Positions 35,971-45,021 of a DNA stretch of 64,000 bases are shown here, in pieces. The DNA is from Streptomyces zhihengii. GTDB lineage: Bacteria; Actinomycetota; Actinomycetes; Streptomycetales; Streptomycetaceae. The translations under genes and the position numbers were made by a program. Position 1 is the stretch's first letter; the number at the start of each line of letters is the position of its first letter. The stretch is taken from positions 4,020,001 through 4,084,000 of the forward strand of contig NZ_JAFEJA010000001.1 of assembly GCF_016919245.1 (NCBI RefSeq), read 5' to 3'. The notes under the pieces are model-generated. The model was not told where the DNA came from, ran no database searches, and was given only the letters and a program-made list of their open reading frames with translations.

Positions 35971-36954
35971 CTAGTTCCCGGCCGGGCCGGAGGGCTTCAT
36001 GCCGTGGACGGCGGGGACGGTGCCGAGCCGGCCCTTCTGGAAGTCCTCGAAGGCCTGCTGCAGTTCGGCGCGGGTGTTCATGACGAACGGCCCGTAGTGC
36101 GCCATCGGCTCCCGGATCGGCTGCCCGCCGAGCAGGACGATCTCCAGGTCGCCGGTGTGCGAGCCGTTCTGCGTGTCGTCGGCCCACACGGTGAGCGCGC
36201 CGCCGTCGCCGAAGACGGCGGTCTGCCCCATCTGCACCGGACGGCGCTCGTCGCCGACCGCGCCGCGCCCGGCGAGCACGTACGCCAGCCCGTTGAAGTC
36301 CTCCCGCCACGGGATCCTGACCTGGGCGCCGGGGCGCAGGGTCGCGTGGATCATCGTGATCGGGGTGTGGGTGATGCCCGGGCCCTTGTGGCCGTCCAGC
36401 TCGCCCGCGATCACCCGGAGCAGCGCGCCGCCGTCGGGGGAGGTGAGGAGCTGGACCTGGCCGCCGCGGATGTCCTGGTAGCGCGGGTCCATCATCTTGT
36501 CGCGCGCGGGGAGGTTCACCCAGAGCTGGAGCCCGTGGAAGAGGCCGCCGGACATGACGAGCTGCTCCGGGGGCGCCTCGATGTGCAGGAGGCCGCTGCC
36601 GGCCGTCATCCACTGGGTGTCGCCGTTCTGGATGGTGCCGCCGCCGCCGTTGCTGTCCTGGTGGACGAAGGTGCCGTCGATCAGGTAGGTGACGGTCTCG
36701 AAGCCGCGGTGGGGGTGCCAGGGGGTGCCCTTCGGCTCTCCGGGGGCGTAGTCCACCTCACCCATCTGGTCCATCATGATGAACGGGTCGAGGTGCTGGT
36801 AGTTGATGCCGGCGAACGCGCGGCGCACCGGGAACCCCTCCCCCTCGAATCCCGTGGGCGCGGTGGTCACGGTGCGCACCGGCCGGGAGACGGCATCGGC
36901 GGGCGCGGCGACGCGGGGCAGGGTGAGTGGGTTCTCGACAGTCACTGCAGGCAT
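35971..36954 (-). CDS. Pirin family protein (bicupin)
   Basis: A 327-residue bicupin. The N-terminal cupin carries the pirin metal motif HPHRGFETVTYLIDG together with QWMTAGSGLLHIE; the C-terminal cupin ends TRAELQQAFEDFQKGRLG. Pirins are iron-binding; some act as quercetinases, others as redox-sensing partners of transcription factors. ATG 36954 has AAGGAGGT upstream. An operator-like 15-mer at 36984-36998 resembles that before the monooxygenase/reductase duo, suggesting shared redox or quinone-type control. Confidence 0.92.
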   Translation of the reverse strand: MPAVTVENPLTLPRVAAPADAVSRPVRTVTTAPTGFEGEGFPVRRAFAGINYQHLDPFIMMDQMGEVDYAPGEPKGTPWHPHRGFETVTYLIDGTFVHQDSNGGGGTIQNGDTQWMTAGSGLLHIEAPPEQLVMSGGLFHGLQLWVNLPARDKMMDPRYQDIRGGQVQLLTSPDGGALLRVIAGELDGHKGPGITHTPITMIHATLRPGAQVRIPWREDFNGLAYVLAGRGAVGDERRPVQMGQTAVFGDGGALTVWADDTQNGSHTGDLEIVLLGGQPIREPMAHYGPFVMNTRAELQQAFEDFQKGRLGTVPAVHGMKPSGPAGN

Positions 36955-36983
36955 GGCGGGGACCTCCTTGTGCGACCACTTTA

Positions 36984-36998
36984 GTTGAAGAATGAACT
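36984..36998 (-). promoter_or_regulatory. Operator-like AGTTCA-TTC-TTCAAC before the pirin gene
   Basis: Read on the minus strand, this 15-mer lies 30 bases upstream of the pirin ATG. It matches AGTTCA-AAG-TTCAAC at 5915-5929 in the same orientation relative to the downstream gene. Both lie in AT-rich islands. A MarR-type regulator site is the inferred identity. Confidence 0.45.
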
Positions 36999-37017
36999 TC
37001 TTGCCACCGCAAACCAC

Positions 37018-37049
37018 GGACGCCCGGGAGGTATTCCTCCCGGGCGTCC
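37018..37049 (-). terminator. Terminator after the SseB-like gene
   Basis: GGACGCCCGGGAGG and CCTCCCGGGCGTCC form a perfect 14-bp stem with a TATT loop, 37 bases past the SseB-like stop and before the pirin promoter. It separates the two leftward genes. Confidence 0.75.
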
Positions 37050-37085
37050 CGCGGCCCCGCGCCAGGCCGCAGGCCTGGGCGAGCC

Positions 37086-37538
37086 CTAGCCGTACATCCG
37101 GCGCATGGCGAAGTCGACCATCTGCTCCACGGCCTTCGCGTCGAAGACCATGCGGTGGTCGCCCTCCATGTCGAGCACGAAGCCGTACCCCGTGGGCAGC
37201 AGGTCGATCACCTCGGCGCCGGTGATGACGAAGTACTTCGACTCCTTGCCCGCGTACCGGCGCAGCTCCTTGAGCGTGGTGAACATCGGGATCACCGGCT
37301 GCTGCGTGTTGTGCAGCGCCAGGAAGCCGGGGTTGTCGCCACGCGGGCAGTAGACCTTCGAGGTGGCGAAGATCTGCTGGAAGTCCTCGGCCGACATCGC
37401 CCCGGTGGTGAAGGCGCGCACCGCGTCCGCGAGGGACGGCGGCGACGGTTCCGGGTACAGCGGCTGCTGCCCGTAGGAGGGCTGCTGCGGCACGTACTGC
37501 TGCTGCTGGGAGCCCGGGGTCTGGTCGTAGCCGTACAT
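37086..37538 (-). CDS. SseB-family protein
   Basis: A 150-residue protein with a Gln/Pro/Tyr-rich start (GYDQTPGSQQQQYVPQQPSYGQQPLYP) and an SseB N-terminal-type domain: LADAVRAFTTGAMSAEDFQQIFATSKVYCPR, then IPMFTTLKELRRYAGKESKYFVITGAEVIDLLPTGYGFVLDMEGDHRMVFDAKAVE. In enterobacteria SseB is linked to serine sensitivity; in Streptomyces the family has no established role. It is divergent from the acyl-CoA dehydrogenase gene. Confidence 0.82.
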   Translation of the reverse strand: MYGYDQTPGSQQQQYVPQQPSYGQQPLYPEPSPPSLADAVRAFTTGAMSAEDFQQIFATSKVYCPRGDNPGFLALHNTQQPVIPMFTTLKELRRYAGKESKYFVITGAEVIDLLPTGYGFVLDMEGDHRMVFDAKAVEQMVDFAMRRMYG

Positions 37539-37587
37539 GCCCGCAAGAGTAACGAGTCACAGTTGTCCCGATCGGGGTTGCATCTTA

Positions 37588-37600
37588 TTACCGACGGGTA
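37588..37600. promoter_or_regulatory. TTACCGACGGGTA palindrome in the acyl-CoA dehydrogenase promoter region
   Basis: TACC and GGTA arms surround a CGACG-type centre, about 70 bases before the ATG at 37670. A weaker second copy, TTACTGGTACG, follows at 37617-37627. TetR-type fatty-acid regulators in actinobacteria bind palindromes of this general form. The identification is by shape and context only. Confidence 0.35.
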
Positions 37601-37669
37601 GCATCATCGGAGCTACTTACTGGTACGTGGACCGTTCGTCCAACTTCCGAGTCTTACGGAGCCGTCGCC

Positions 37670-39496
37670 ATGGGGCACTACAAGTCGAATCTCCGCGACA
37701 TCGAGTTCAACCTCTTCGAGGTCCTCGGGCGCGACAAGCTGTACGGCACCGGCCCGTTCGCGGAGATGGACGTCGACACCGCCAAGTCGATCCTGGAGGA
37801 GATCGCCCGGCTCGCGGAGAACGAGCTGGCCGGCTCCTTCGCCGAGGCCGACCGCAACCCGCCGGTCTTCGACCCCGCCACCAACACCGCGCCCGTCCCC
37901 GCGAGCTTCAAGAAGAGCTACGAAGCCTTCATGGACTCCGAGTACTGGCGCCTCGGCCTGCCCGAGGAGATCGGCGGCACCACCTCGCCGCGCTCCCTGA
38001 TCTGGTCCTACGCGGAGCTGCTGCTCGGCTCGAACCCGGCCATCTGGATGTACTCCTCGGGCCCGGCGTTCGCCGGCATCCTCTTCGAGGAGGGCAACGA
38101 GGCGCAGAAGAAGGTCGCGCAGATCGCGGTCGACAAGCGCTGGGGCTCCACCATGGTCCTCACCGAGCCGGACGCCGGCTCGGACGTGGGCGCCGGCCGC
38201 ACCAAGGCCGTGCAGCAGGAGGACGGCTCCTGGCACATCGAGGGCGTCAAGCGCTTCATCACCTCCGGTGAGCACGACATGGAGGAGAACATCCTCCACT
38301 ACGTCCTCGCCCGCCCCGAGGGTGCCGGTCCGGGCACCAAGGGCCTGTCCCTCTTCCTGGTGCCGAAGTACCACTTCGACTGGGAGACCGGCGAGCTGGG
38401 CGAGCGCAACGGCGTCTACGCGACCAACGTCGAGCACAAGATGGGCCTCAAGGCCTCCAACACCTGCGAGATGACCTTCGGCGACCAGCACCCCGCCAAG
38501 GGCTGGCTGATCGGCGACAAGCACGACGGCATCCGCCAGATGTTCATGATCATCGAGTTCGCCCGGATGATGGTCGGCACGAAGGCCATCGCCACCCTCT
38601 CCACCGGCTACCTGAACGCGCTGGAGTACGCCAAGGAGCGCGTCCAGGGCCAGGACCTGGTGAACTTCGCCGACAAGTCGGCCCCCAAGGTCACCATCAC
38701 CCACCACCCCGACGTGCGCCGCTCCCTGATGACACAGAAGGCCTACGCCGAGGGCATGCGCGCCCTGGTGCTCTACACGGCCGCCGTCCAGGACGAGATC
38801 GCCGTCAAGGAGGCCACCGGCGAGGACGCCAAGTCCCTCGTCGCCCTCAACGACCTGCTCCTGCCGATCGTCAAGGGCTACGGCTCCGAGAAGTCGTACG
38901 AGCAGCTCGCCCAGTCCCTGCAGACCTTCGGCGGCTCCGGCTACCTGCAGGAGTACCCGATCGAGCAGTACATCCGGGACGCCAAGATCGACACCCTCTA
39001 CGAGGGCACCACGGCCATCCAGGGCCAGGACTACTTCTTCCGCAAGATCGTGCGCGACCAGGGCCAGGCCCTGAACACGCTCTCCGAGGAGATCAAGAAG
39101 TTCCTGGCCGTCGGCACCGGCGGCGAGGAGCTCGCCGGCGCCCGCGACGCCCTGGCGAAGGCCGCCGTCGACCTGGAGGCGATCGTCGGCACCATGACCA
39201 ACGACCTCATCGCCACCGGCGAGGACGTCAAGAGCATCTACAAGGTCGGCCTCAACACCACCCGCCTGCTGATGGTCTCCGGCGACGTCGTCGTCGGCTA
39301 CCTGCTGCTGCGCGGCGCCGCCGTGGCCGCCGAGAAGCTGGAGACGGCCTCAGCCAAGGACGTGCCGTTCTACCAGGGCAAGATCGCGGCCGCGAAGTTC
39401 TTCGCCGCCAACGTCCTGCCCGGCGTCTCCGTCGAGCGCGCGCTCGCCGAGAGCGTCGACGGGTCCCTCATGGACCTCGACGAGGCCGCGTTCTAG
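37670..39496 (+). CDS. Long-form acyl-CoA dehydrogenase
   Basis: A 608-residue flavoprotein of fatty-acid beta-oxidation. FAD/substrate motifs: [24 protein letters not shown], the [41 protein letters not shown] region (with the catalytic-base area), and a C-terminal acyl-CoA dehydrogenase extension (about 470-600). The longer form resembles FadE-type proteins of actinobacteria rather than the 380-residue short/medium-chain enzymes. The electron acceptor is presumably ETF. A TetR-style palindrome lies in the promoter region, and a hairpin follows the stop. Confidence 0.92.
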   Translation: MGHYKSNLRDIEFNLFEVLGRDKLYGTGPFAEMDVDTAKSILEEIARLAENELAGSFAEADRNPPVFDPATNTAPVPASFKKSYEAFMDSEYWRLGLPEEIGGTTSPRSLIWSYAELLLGSNPAIWMYSSGPAFAGILFEEGNEAQKKVAQIAVDKRWGSTMVLTEPDAGSDVGAGRTKAVQQEDGSWHIEGVKRFITSGEHDMEENILHYVLARPEGAGPGTKGLSLFLVPKYHFDWETGELGERNGVYATNVEHKMGLKASNTCEMTFGDQHPAKGWLIGDKHDGIRQMFMIIEFARMMVGTKAIATLSTGYLNALEYAKERVQGQDLVNFADKSAPKVTITHHPDVRRSLMTQKAYAEGMRALVLYTAAVQDEIAVKEATGEDAKSLVALNDLLLPIVKGYGSEKSYEQLAQSLQTFGGSGYLQEYPIEQYIRDAKIDTLYEGTTAIQGQDYFFRKIVRDQGQALNTLSEEIKKFLAVGTGGEELAGARDALAKAAVDLEAIVGTMTNDLIATGEDVKSIYKVGLNTTRLLMVSGDVVVGYLLLRGAAVAAEKLETASAKDVPFYQGKIAAAKFFAANVLPGVSVERALAESVDGSLMDLDEAAF

Positions 39497-39518
39497 GCTC
39501 TGCGGTACACAGGCACCA

Positions 39519-39548
39519 GGCCGCCGTCCGAACCCTCGGGCGGCGGCC
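39519..39548 (+). terminator. Hairpin after the acyl-CoA dehydrogenase gene
   Basis: GGCCGCCGTCCG pairs with CGGGCGGCGGCC (one G-U wobble) around an AACCCT loop, 23 bases after the stop. Confidence 0.6.
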
Positions 39549-39645
39549 GTGTCATGTCAACCGCCCGCCGCGGCCCACCGGCCGCCGACCGGGGGCGGCG
39601 CAGCGGCAACCACCGCGCGCGGCGCCCCTCGTTAAGGTGAACATC

Positions 39646-40968
39646 ATGAGCAGCAGCGAACCCGCCCCCACCCGTCCGGCGAGCACCCCTCCGTTCGACC
39701 GCGGCCACACCGACGACCTGATGTCGTTCCTCGCCGCATCGCCGACGCCCTACCACGCGGTCGCCGAGGCGGCCGGGCGGCTGGAGAAGGCGGGCTTCCG
39801 CCAGGTGCGGGAGACGGACGCCTGGGACGGCACCGCCGGCGGCCGGTACGTGCTGCGCGGCGGCGCCCTGATCGCCTGGTACGTGCCCGAGGGCGCGGCT
39901 GCGCACACCCCGTTCCGCATCGTCGGCGCCCACACCGACTCCCCCAATCTGCACGTCAAGCCGCTGCCGGACACCGGCTCCCACGGCTGGCGCCAGATCG
40001 CCGTCGAGGTCTACGGCGGCACCCTGCTCAACACCTGGCTCGACCGCGACCTCGGCCTCGCGGGCCGGCTGACCCTGCGCGACGGCACCCACCGGCTGGT
40101 GAACGTCGACCGTCCGCTGCTGCGCGTCCCGCAGCTCGCCGTCCACCTCGACCGCTCCGTCAACACCGACGGGCTCAAGCTCGACCGCCAGCGGCACATG
40201 CAGCCGATCTGGGGCCTCGGCGAGGTGCAGGAGGGCGACCTGATCGCCTTCCTGGAGGAGGAGGCCGGCATCGCCGAGGGCGAGACCACCGGCTGGGACC
40301 TGATGGTCCACCCCGTCGAGAAGCCCGCCTACCTGGGCCGCGACCGGGAGCTGCTGGCCGGGCCCCGGATGGACAACCTGCTCTCCGTGCACGCCGGCAC
40401 CGCCGCGCTCGCCGCCGTCGCCGGGCGCGAGGACCTCCCGTACATCCCGGTGCTCGCCGCCTTCGACCACGAGGAGAACGGCTCCCAGTCGGACACCGGC
40501 GCCGACGGGCCGCTGCTCGGCTCCGTGCTCGAACGCTCGGTGCACAGCCGCGGCGGCAGCCTGGAGGACCGCGCCCGCGCTTACGCGGGCACGGTCTGCC
40601 TGTCCTCCGACACCGGCCACGCCGTCCACCCCAACTACGCCGAGCGCCACGACCCGACCCACCACCCGCGCGCCAACGGCGGCCCGATCCTCAAGGTCAA
40701 CGTCAACCAGCGCTACGCCACCGACGGCTCCGGCCGGGCCGTGTTCGCCGCGGCCTGCGAGAGGGCCGGCGTGCCGTGGCAGACGTTCGTCTCCAACAAC
40801 GCCATGCCCTGCGGCACCACCATCGGCCCCATCACGGCCGCCCGGCACGGCATCCACACGGTGGACATCGGCGTCGCCATCCTCTCCATGCACAGCGCCC
40901 GCGAGCTCTGCGGCGCCGACGACCCGTACCTGCTGGCCAACGCGCTGGTCGCCTTCCTGGAGGGCTGA
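39646..40968 (+). CDS. apeB: M18 family aminopeptidase
   Basis: A 440-residue cytosolic dinuclear-zinc aminopeptidase. Zinc-binding and catalytic motifs: RIVGAHTDSPNLHVKP (His/Asp), AAFDHEENGSQSDTGADGPLL (catalytic Glu and metal Glu), SSDTGHAVHPNYAERHDPTHHP, and GTTIGPITAARHGIHTVDIGVAILSMHSARELCGADDPYLL (His ligand). Members release N-terminal, often acidic, residues from peptides. ATG 39646 has AAGGTG six bases upstream; an in-frame GTG at 39637 is possible. Confidence 0.92.
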   Translation: MSSSEPAPTRPASTPPFDRGHTDDLMSFLAASPTPYHAVAEAAGRLEKAGFRQVRETDAWDGTAGGRYVLRGGALIAWYVPEGAAAHTPFRIVGAHTDSPNLHVKPLPDTGSHGWRQIAVEVYGGTLLNTWLDRDLGLAGRLTLRDGTHRLVNVDRPLLRVPQLAVHLDRSVNTDGLKLDRQRHMQPIWGLGEVQEGDLIAFLEEEAGIAEGETTGWDLMVHPVEKPAYLGRDRELLAGPRMDNLLSVHAGTAALAAVAGREDLPYIPVLAAFDHEENGSQSDTGADGPLLGSVLERSVHSRGGSLEDRARAYAGTVCLSSDTGHAVHPNYAERHDPTHHPRANGGPILKVNVNQRYATDGSGRAVFAAACERAGVPWQTFVSNNAMPCGTTIGPITAARHGIHTVDIGVAILSMHSARELCGADDPYLLANALVAFLEG

Positions 40969-41154
40969 GCCCCGCACCCGCCGGCCGACCGGCGCCGCTG
41001 CCGCCGGCCCCCTGCCGCCCGAGCCTGAGCGGCAGGGGGACGGCGCGTCCGCGCCCTTCCGCGCTTCACGCCCTTCCGTCCTTCCGCCCTTCCGACCGCG
41101 AACGCGGCCCGGAGGGGCGGCGGACGCCGAGACCGCCTCCGCGCACGGCACGAC

Positions 41155-41180
41155 GGCGCCCCGGACTCCCCCGGGGCGCC
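41155..41180. terminator. Bidirectional terminator hairpin
   Basis: GGCGCCCCGG and CCGGGGCGCC form a perfect 10-bp stem, 17 bases from the NHL gene stop, between convergent genes. Upstream, at 41053-41096, CGCCCTTCCG recurs three times in a pyrimidine-rich stretch of unknown meaning. Confidence 0.65.
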
Positions 41181-41197
41181 GCCGTACCCGCCGCGCG

Positions 41198-43015
41198 TCA
41201 GGCCCGCGGCTCGTCCATGCCCGCCAGCACCAGCGGCAGCCGGGCGGCGCCGTCCGCCGTCACCCGGACCGGGACGCCCCAGTCCTGCTGGTGCACATGG
41301 CAGGCCGGGTACTCGTTCGCCGGGTCGTCGTCGCAGGACGCCGCCATCGCCGAGACGTGCAGCACGCCCTCGGTGACCTCCGGGTCGATCTCCAGCTCCC
41401 GGGACAGATCCGTCCCCGCCCCGTCGCCCGCACGCAGCAGCTCCGGCGGCGTGGACGAGACGAGCAGCCGGGTCGACGGCCCGTAGCGGGTGTCCAGCTT
41501 CTGCCCGGCCGGCGCCTGGAACACCACGTCGAGCCGCAGCGCCCCCGGCGCCACATCGGTGGCCGCCCGCCGGGTGCGGTGCGCCACCGCCTCCACGCGT
41601 ACCGCCTCCTCCGGGAGCCGCAGCCGCGTCAGCCGGTGCCGGGCCGACTCCACGACCACGATCTCGTCGCCGTCGAGCACCGCGCCGCTCGGCTCCCGCA
41701 AGTCGGTGGCGAGCGTGGTCACCTCGCCGGACGCCGGATCGAAGCGCCGCAGCGCGTGGTTGTAGGTGTCGCTGATCGCCACCGACCCGTCGGGCAGCGC
41801 CGTCACGCCCAGCGGGTGCTGGAGCAGCGCCTGCCCGGCCTCGCCGTCGCGGTGCCCGAAGTCGAAGAGACCGGTGCCGACGGCCGTGTGCACGACGCCG
41901 TCGGTGCCGATCCAGCGCACCGAGCTGGTCTCGGAGTCGGCGATCCACAGCCGCTCACCGGCGGCGGCGAGCCCGGACGGCTGCGCGAACCACGCCTCGG
42001 CGGCCGGTCCGTCGACCAGCCCCTCGTTCGTCGTACCGGCCGCGACCTGCACGGTCCCCGCCTCGGGGTCGTACGTCCAGAGCTGGTGCACCCCCGCCAT
42101 CGCGATCCACAGCCGGTCGTTCCACCAGGCCACGTCCCACGGCGACGACAGCGCCACCTCGGTGGCCGGGCCCGACGTCGGCGAACCCTGCCACCACTGC
42201 CGGCCCGTGCCCGCGAGCAGCTCGACCGCGCCGGTCACCGGGTCGTACGCCTTGAGCTGGTGGTGCACGGTGTCGGCGACGGCAACCCGGCCGTCGGGCA
42301 GCAGCGCCAGCCCCTGCGGCTCGTTGAACACGCCGGCGCCGCCGGTGCGCCGCACCACGCTCTCGCCGTCCGCCGCCAGCTCGACCAGCTCGTGCCGGGT
42401 CGAGTCGGACACCAGGAAGTTCCCGGACGGCAGCCGCAGCGCCTTGCCGGGGAAGCGGAGGTCGGTCGCCACCGGCTCCGGCGCGACGTACGGGCCGTCC
42501 CCGCGCCGCAGGGTGCCCTTGGCCTCGTGCTCGGCCTCCAGCTCCGCCACCAGGCGCTCGATCGCGTGGGCGTGGCCCTCGCCGGCGTGCTGGGCGACGA
42601 CGTACCCCTCCGGGTCGATGACGACCAGCGTCGGCCAGGCGCGCACCGCGTACTGCTTCCAGGTGGCCAGCTCGGGGTCGTCCAGCACCGGGTGGTGCAC
42701 CTGGTAGCGCTCGACCGCGTCGACCACGGCCCGGTGCTCCGCCTCGTGCACGAACTTCGGCGAGTGCACACCGATGATCACGACGGTGTCCCGGTGCTTC
42801 TCCTCGAGCTCCCGGAGCTCGTCGAGGACGTGCAGGCAGTTGATGCAGCAGAACGTCCAGAAATCGAGGATCGTGATCCGTCCTCGCAGGTCGGCGAGGG
42901 TGAGTTCGGTGCCCCCCGTGTTCAGCCAGCCGCCCTTGCCGATCAGCTCGGGGGCACGGACACGGGCACGGCGGGGGGCGGGCGCGGGGGTGGGCGCCGG
43001 GACGGCATCGTTCAT
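41198..43015 (-). CDS. Thioredoxin-fold protein with NHL repeat propeller
   Basis: A 605-residue protein. An N-terminal thioredoxin/AhpC-like domain (about 20-165) has the redox site FWTFCCINC (Cys57 and Cys60 as CxxC). An NHL-repeat beta-propeller follows (about 190-470): FNEPQGLALLPDGRVAVADTVHHQLKAYDP and HPLGVTALPDGSVAISDTYNHALRRFDP. A C-terminal beta-rich domain ends near DDPANEYPACHVHQQDWGVPVRV. There is no signal peptide, so it is probably cytoplasmic. The architecture matches NHLRC2-like proteins, whose function is unsettled. Confidence 0.9.
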   Translation of the reverse strand: MNDAVPAPTPAPAPRRARVRAPELIGKGGWLNTGGTELTLADLRGRITILDFWTFCCINCLHVLDELRELEEKHRDTVVIIGVHSPKFVHEAEHRAVVDAVERYQVHHPVLDDPELATWKQYAVRAWPTLVVIDPEGYVVAQHAGEGHAHAIERLVAELEAEHEAKGTLRRGDGPYVAPEPVATDLRFPGKALRLPSGNFLVSDSTRHELVELAADGESVVRRTGGAGVFNEPQGLALLPDGRVAVADTVHHQLKAYDPVTGAVELLAGTGRQWWQGSPTSGPATEVALSSPWDVAWWNDRLWIAMAGVHQLWTYDPEAGTVQVAAGTTNEGLVDGPAAEAWFAQPSGLAAAGERLWIADSETSSVRWIGTDGVVHTAVGTGLFDFGHRDGEAGQALLQHPLGVTALPDGSVAISDTYNHALRRFDPASGEVTTLATDLREPSGAVLDGDEIVVVESARHRLTRLRLPEEAVRVEAVAHRTRRAATDVAPGALRLDVVFQAPAGQKLDTRYGPSTRLLVSSTPPELLRAGDGAGTDLSRELEIDPEVTEGVLHVSAMAASCDDDPANEYPACHVHQQDWGVPVRVTADGAARLPLVLAGMDEPRA

Positions 43016-43090
43016 GGTTCAAGGGTGCCATCCGGGTGCGAACACCGGATCACGCGCGTGCGACGCCCGCCGCGCCGCCGCCCCGCGGGA

Positions 43091-44311
43091 TCACCAGTCC
43101 CGCAGCGCCCGGGTCGGGTCGGTGCGCACGGCGCGGCGCAGCGGCCGGGCGGCGCCGGTCAGGACGGCGGCCACCGGGAGCAGCAGGGTCGCCGCCACGG
43201 CCCACGGGCCGGGCAGCACCGGGCCGGCCGGCAGATGCCCGGCGAAGACCTCCATCCCCGCCAGCCCCCGGACGACCAGCGCACCGCCCACCGCGCCGCA
43301 CAGCGCACCGGCGGCGCCCGCGGCCAGCCCCGTGGCCCCGATCTCGACGGCGAACACGGCCGCCACCTCCCGCCGGGTCCGGCCCACGGCCCGGAGCAGC
43401 CCGATCTCGTGCACCCGCTCGCGCAGCAGTCCGCTGCCCATCCCGGCCCCGGTGACGGCCGCCGCGACGACCAGCAGCCCGAGCATGAGCAGCGCCCCCC
43501 AGCGGAACAGCTCCAGCAGCACCGGCAGCTCCCGCACCCGGTCGGCCACCGCGTACGCGTGGAAGCGCTGCTCGTGCAGCCGCTCCAGCACCCCGTCGAC
43601 CGCCTCCGGCCCCGCCGTCACCACCGTCGCCCTGGCGAACCCCCGCGTCCCGAGGAACCGCCCGACCTCCACCCCTTCCCGCGCCGCCGCCCACTTGGCC
43701 ACCAGCGGGGTGGCCGCGTAGGCGGCGTTCGGCCCGTCGATCTGCCAGGCGGGGTCGTAGAGCCCGACGACGGTGATCCGGTCGGTGACACCGGTGCCGC
43801 GGTTCTCGCCGATGCGCTGGATGTAGCCCACGGACACCGTCCGGCCGAGCAGGCCGGACAGGTCCTGTCCGTCGCCGACGGCCGGGAGGACGACCTCGGC
43901 GCCCTTCAGGGGGAAGACCTCGGCCCGCGCCCGCTCCAGCAGCGGCGGGGGCACGGAGGCGCGCGCCGAGGTCGCGTGGAGCAGGAACGGCGGCAGGCTC
44001 TCGTCGGGACCGCTGTCGAAGGACGCCTGCACGACGGGCTCGACCGACCGGACACCGGGCAGACCCGCCACCGCGGTGAGCGCCGCCGGGGTGAGCCGCT
44101 TGGCCGTGGACTCGTCGGTGCGCGCCTCCAGATCGATCTGCCGCAAACCCGTCCCGGTGGACAGCGTCGCCTCGGCGGACCGCTCGGCGCCGCGGACGAC
44201 GGTCGCGGCGGCCAGCGAGAGCATGCCGCACAGCGCGAGGGCGAGCCCCGAGGCGAACGAACGCCTCGCGAAACGGCGGGCGTTCAGCAGCCCGTGGTGC
44301 AGCGGCTTCAT
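43091..44311 (-). CDS. MacB/FtsX-type ABC transporter permease (exported-effector cassette)
   Basis: A 406-residue permease. A first membrane helix at about 18-40 (RSFASGLALALCGMLSLAAATVV) is followed by a large extracytoplasmic domain (about 45-255) and three helices near 265-290, 310-350 and 370-392. The first follows LLELFRWGALLMLGLLVVAAAVTGAGMGSGLLRERVHEIGLLRAVGRTRREV, the FtsX-family core. The mechanotransmission layout suggests substrate is expelled from the periplasmic side or the outer leaflet, as in MacB. ATG 44311 overlaps the ATPase stop by four bases and has GGAAGG upstream. It is the last gene of a four-gene unit starting at 47214. Confidence 0.88.
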   Translation of the reverse strand: MKPLHHGLLNARRFARRSFASGLALALCGMLSLAAATVVRGAERSAEATLSTGTGLRQIDLEARTDESTAKRLTPAALTAVAGLPGVRSVEPVVQASFDSGPDESLPPFLLHATSARASVPPPLLERARAEVFPLKGAEVVLPAVGDGQDLSGLLGRTVSVGYIQRIGENRGTGVTDRITVVGLYDPAWQIDGPNAAYAATPLVAKWAAAREGVEVGRFLGTRGFARATVVTAGPEAVDGVLERLHEQRFHAYAVADRVRELPVLLELFRWGALLMLGLLVVAAAVTGAGMGSGLLRERVHEIGLLRAVGRTRREVAAVFAVEIGATGLAAGAAGALCGAVGGALVVRGLAGMEVFAGHLPAGPVLPGPWAVAATLLLPVAAVLTGAARPLRRAVRTDPTRALRDW

Positions 44312-45021
44312 GGGGTGGCCTTCCGGGGTGCGTCGTGCTCCGGGTCCTCGGCGCACAGCCCGTCCGCCATGCGCAGCACCCGGCCGGCCCGGGAGGCCAC
44401 ACCGGCGCTGTGGGTGACCAGCAGCACGGCGCAGCCGCTGCCGGCCGCGCCGGTGGTGAGCACGTCGAGCACGTCGGACTCGGTCTCGGCGTCCAGGTTG
44501 CCCGTCGGTTCGTCGGCGAGCACCACGGCGGGCGCGTTGACCAGTGCCCGCGCGACGGCGACCCGCTGCTGCTCCCCGGCGGAGAGCTGCTGCGGCCGGT
44601 GCCTCAGCCGGTGCCCGAGCCCGACCTCGCCCAGCAGCCGCGCGGCCCGTTCCGCGCCCCCGCGCAGCCCGGAGCGATGGGCCATCGCGACGTTCTCCTG
44701 GGCGGTGAACTGGGGCAGCAGGTTGAACGCCTGGAACACGAAGCCGATGCGGTCGCGGCGCAGCGCGGACAGCTCGGCGTCCGCCAGCCCGGCCGTGTCC
44801 CGGCCCTCCACGAGGACGGTTCCGGCGCCGGGCGTCGCCAGCAGGCCCAGCGCCATGAGCAGGCTCGTCTTGCCGCTCCCCGACCGCCCGACCAGGGCGA
44901 CGATCTCACCGGCCGCGACCTCGAACGACACGTCCCGCACGGCGGCGACCGGCCCGTCGGGGCCCTGGTGGGACAGGCTGAGCCGATGGGCTCCCAGTAC
45001 GGCTTCCACGCGCGTCCTCAC
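44308..45021 (-). CDS. MacB/LolD-type ABC ATPase (exported-effector cassette)
   Basis: A 237-residue ATPase with Walker A GRSGSGKTS, Q-loop FVFQAFNLLPQFTAQENV, signature LSAGEQQR and Walker B VVLADEPTGNLD. The FQxFNLLPxxTAxENV region and EPTGNLD identify the MacB/LolD subfamily. GTG 45021 overlaps the stop of the upstream gene as GTGA, implying translational coupling; a second GTG four codons later is an alternative. It pairs with the downstream permease. Confidence 0.9.
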   Translation of the reverse strand: MRTRVEAVLGAHRLSLSHQGPDGPVAAVRDVSFEVAAGEIVALVGRSGSGKTSLLMALGLLATPGAGTVLVEGRDTAGLADAELSALRRDRIGFVFQAFNLLPQFTAQENVAMAHRSGLRGGAERAARLLGEVGLGHRLRHRPQQLSAGEQQRVAVARALVNAPAVVLADEPTGNLDAETESDVLDVLTTGAAGSGCAVLLVTHSAGVASRAGRVLRMADGLCAEDPEHDAPRKATP

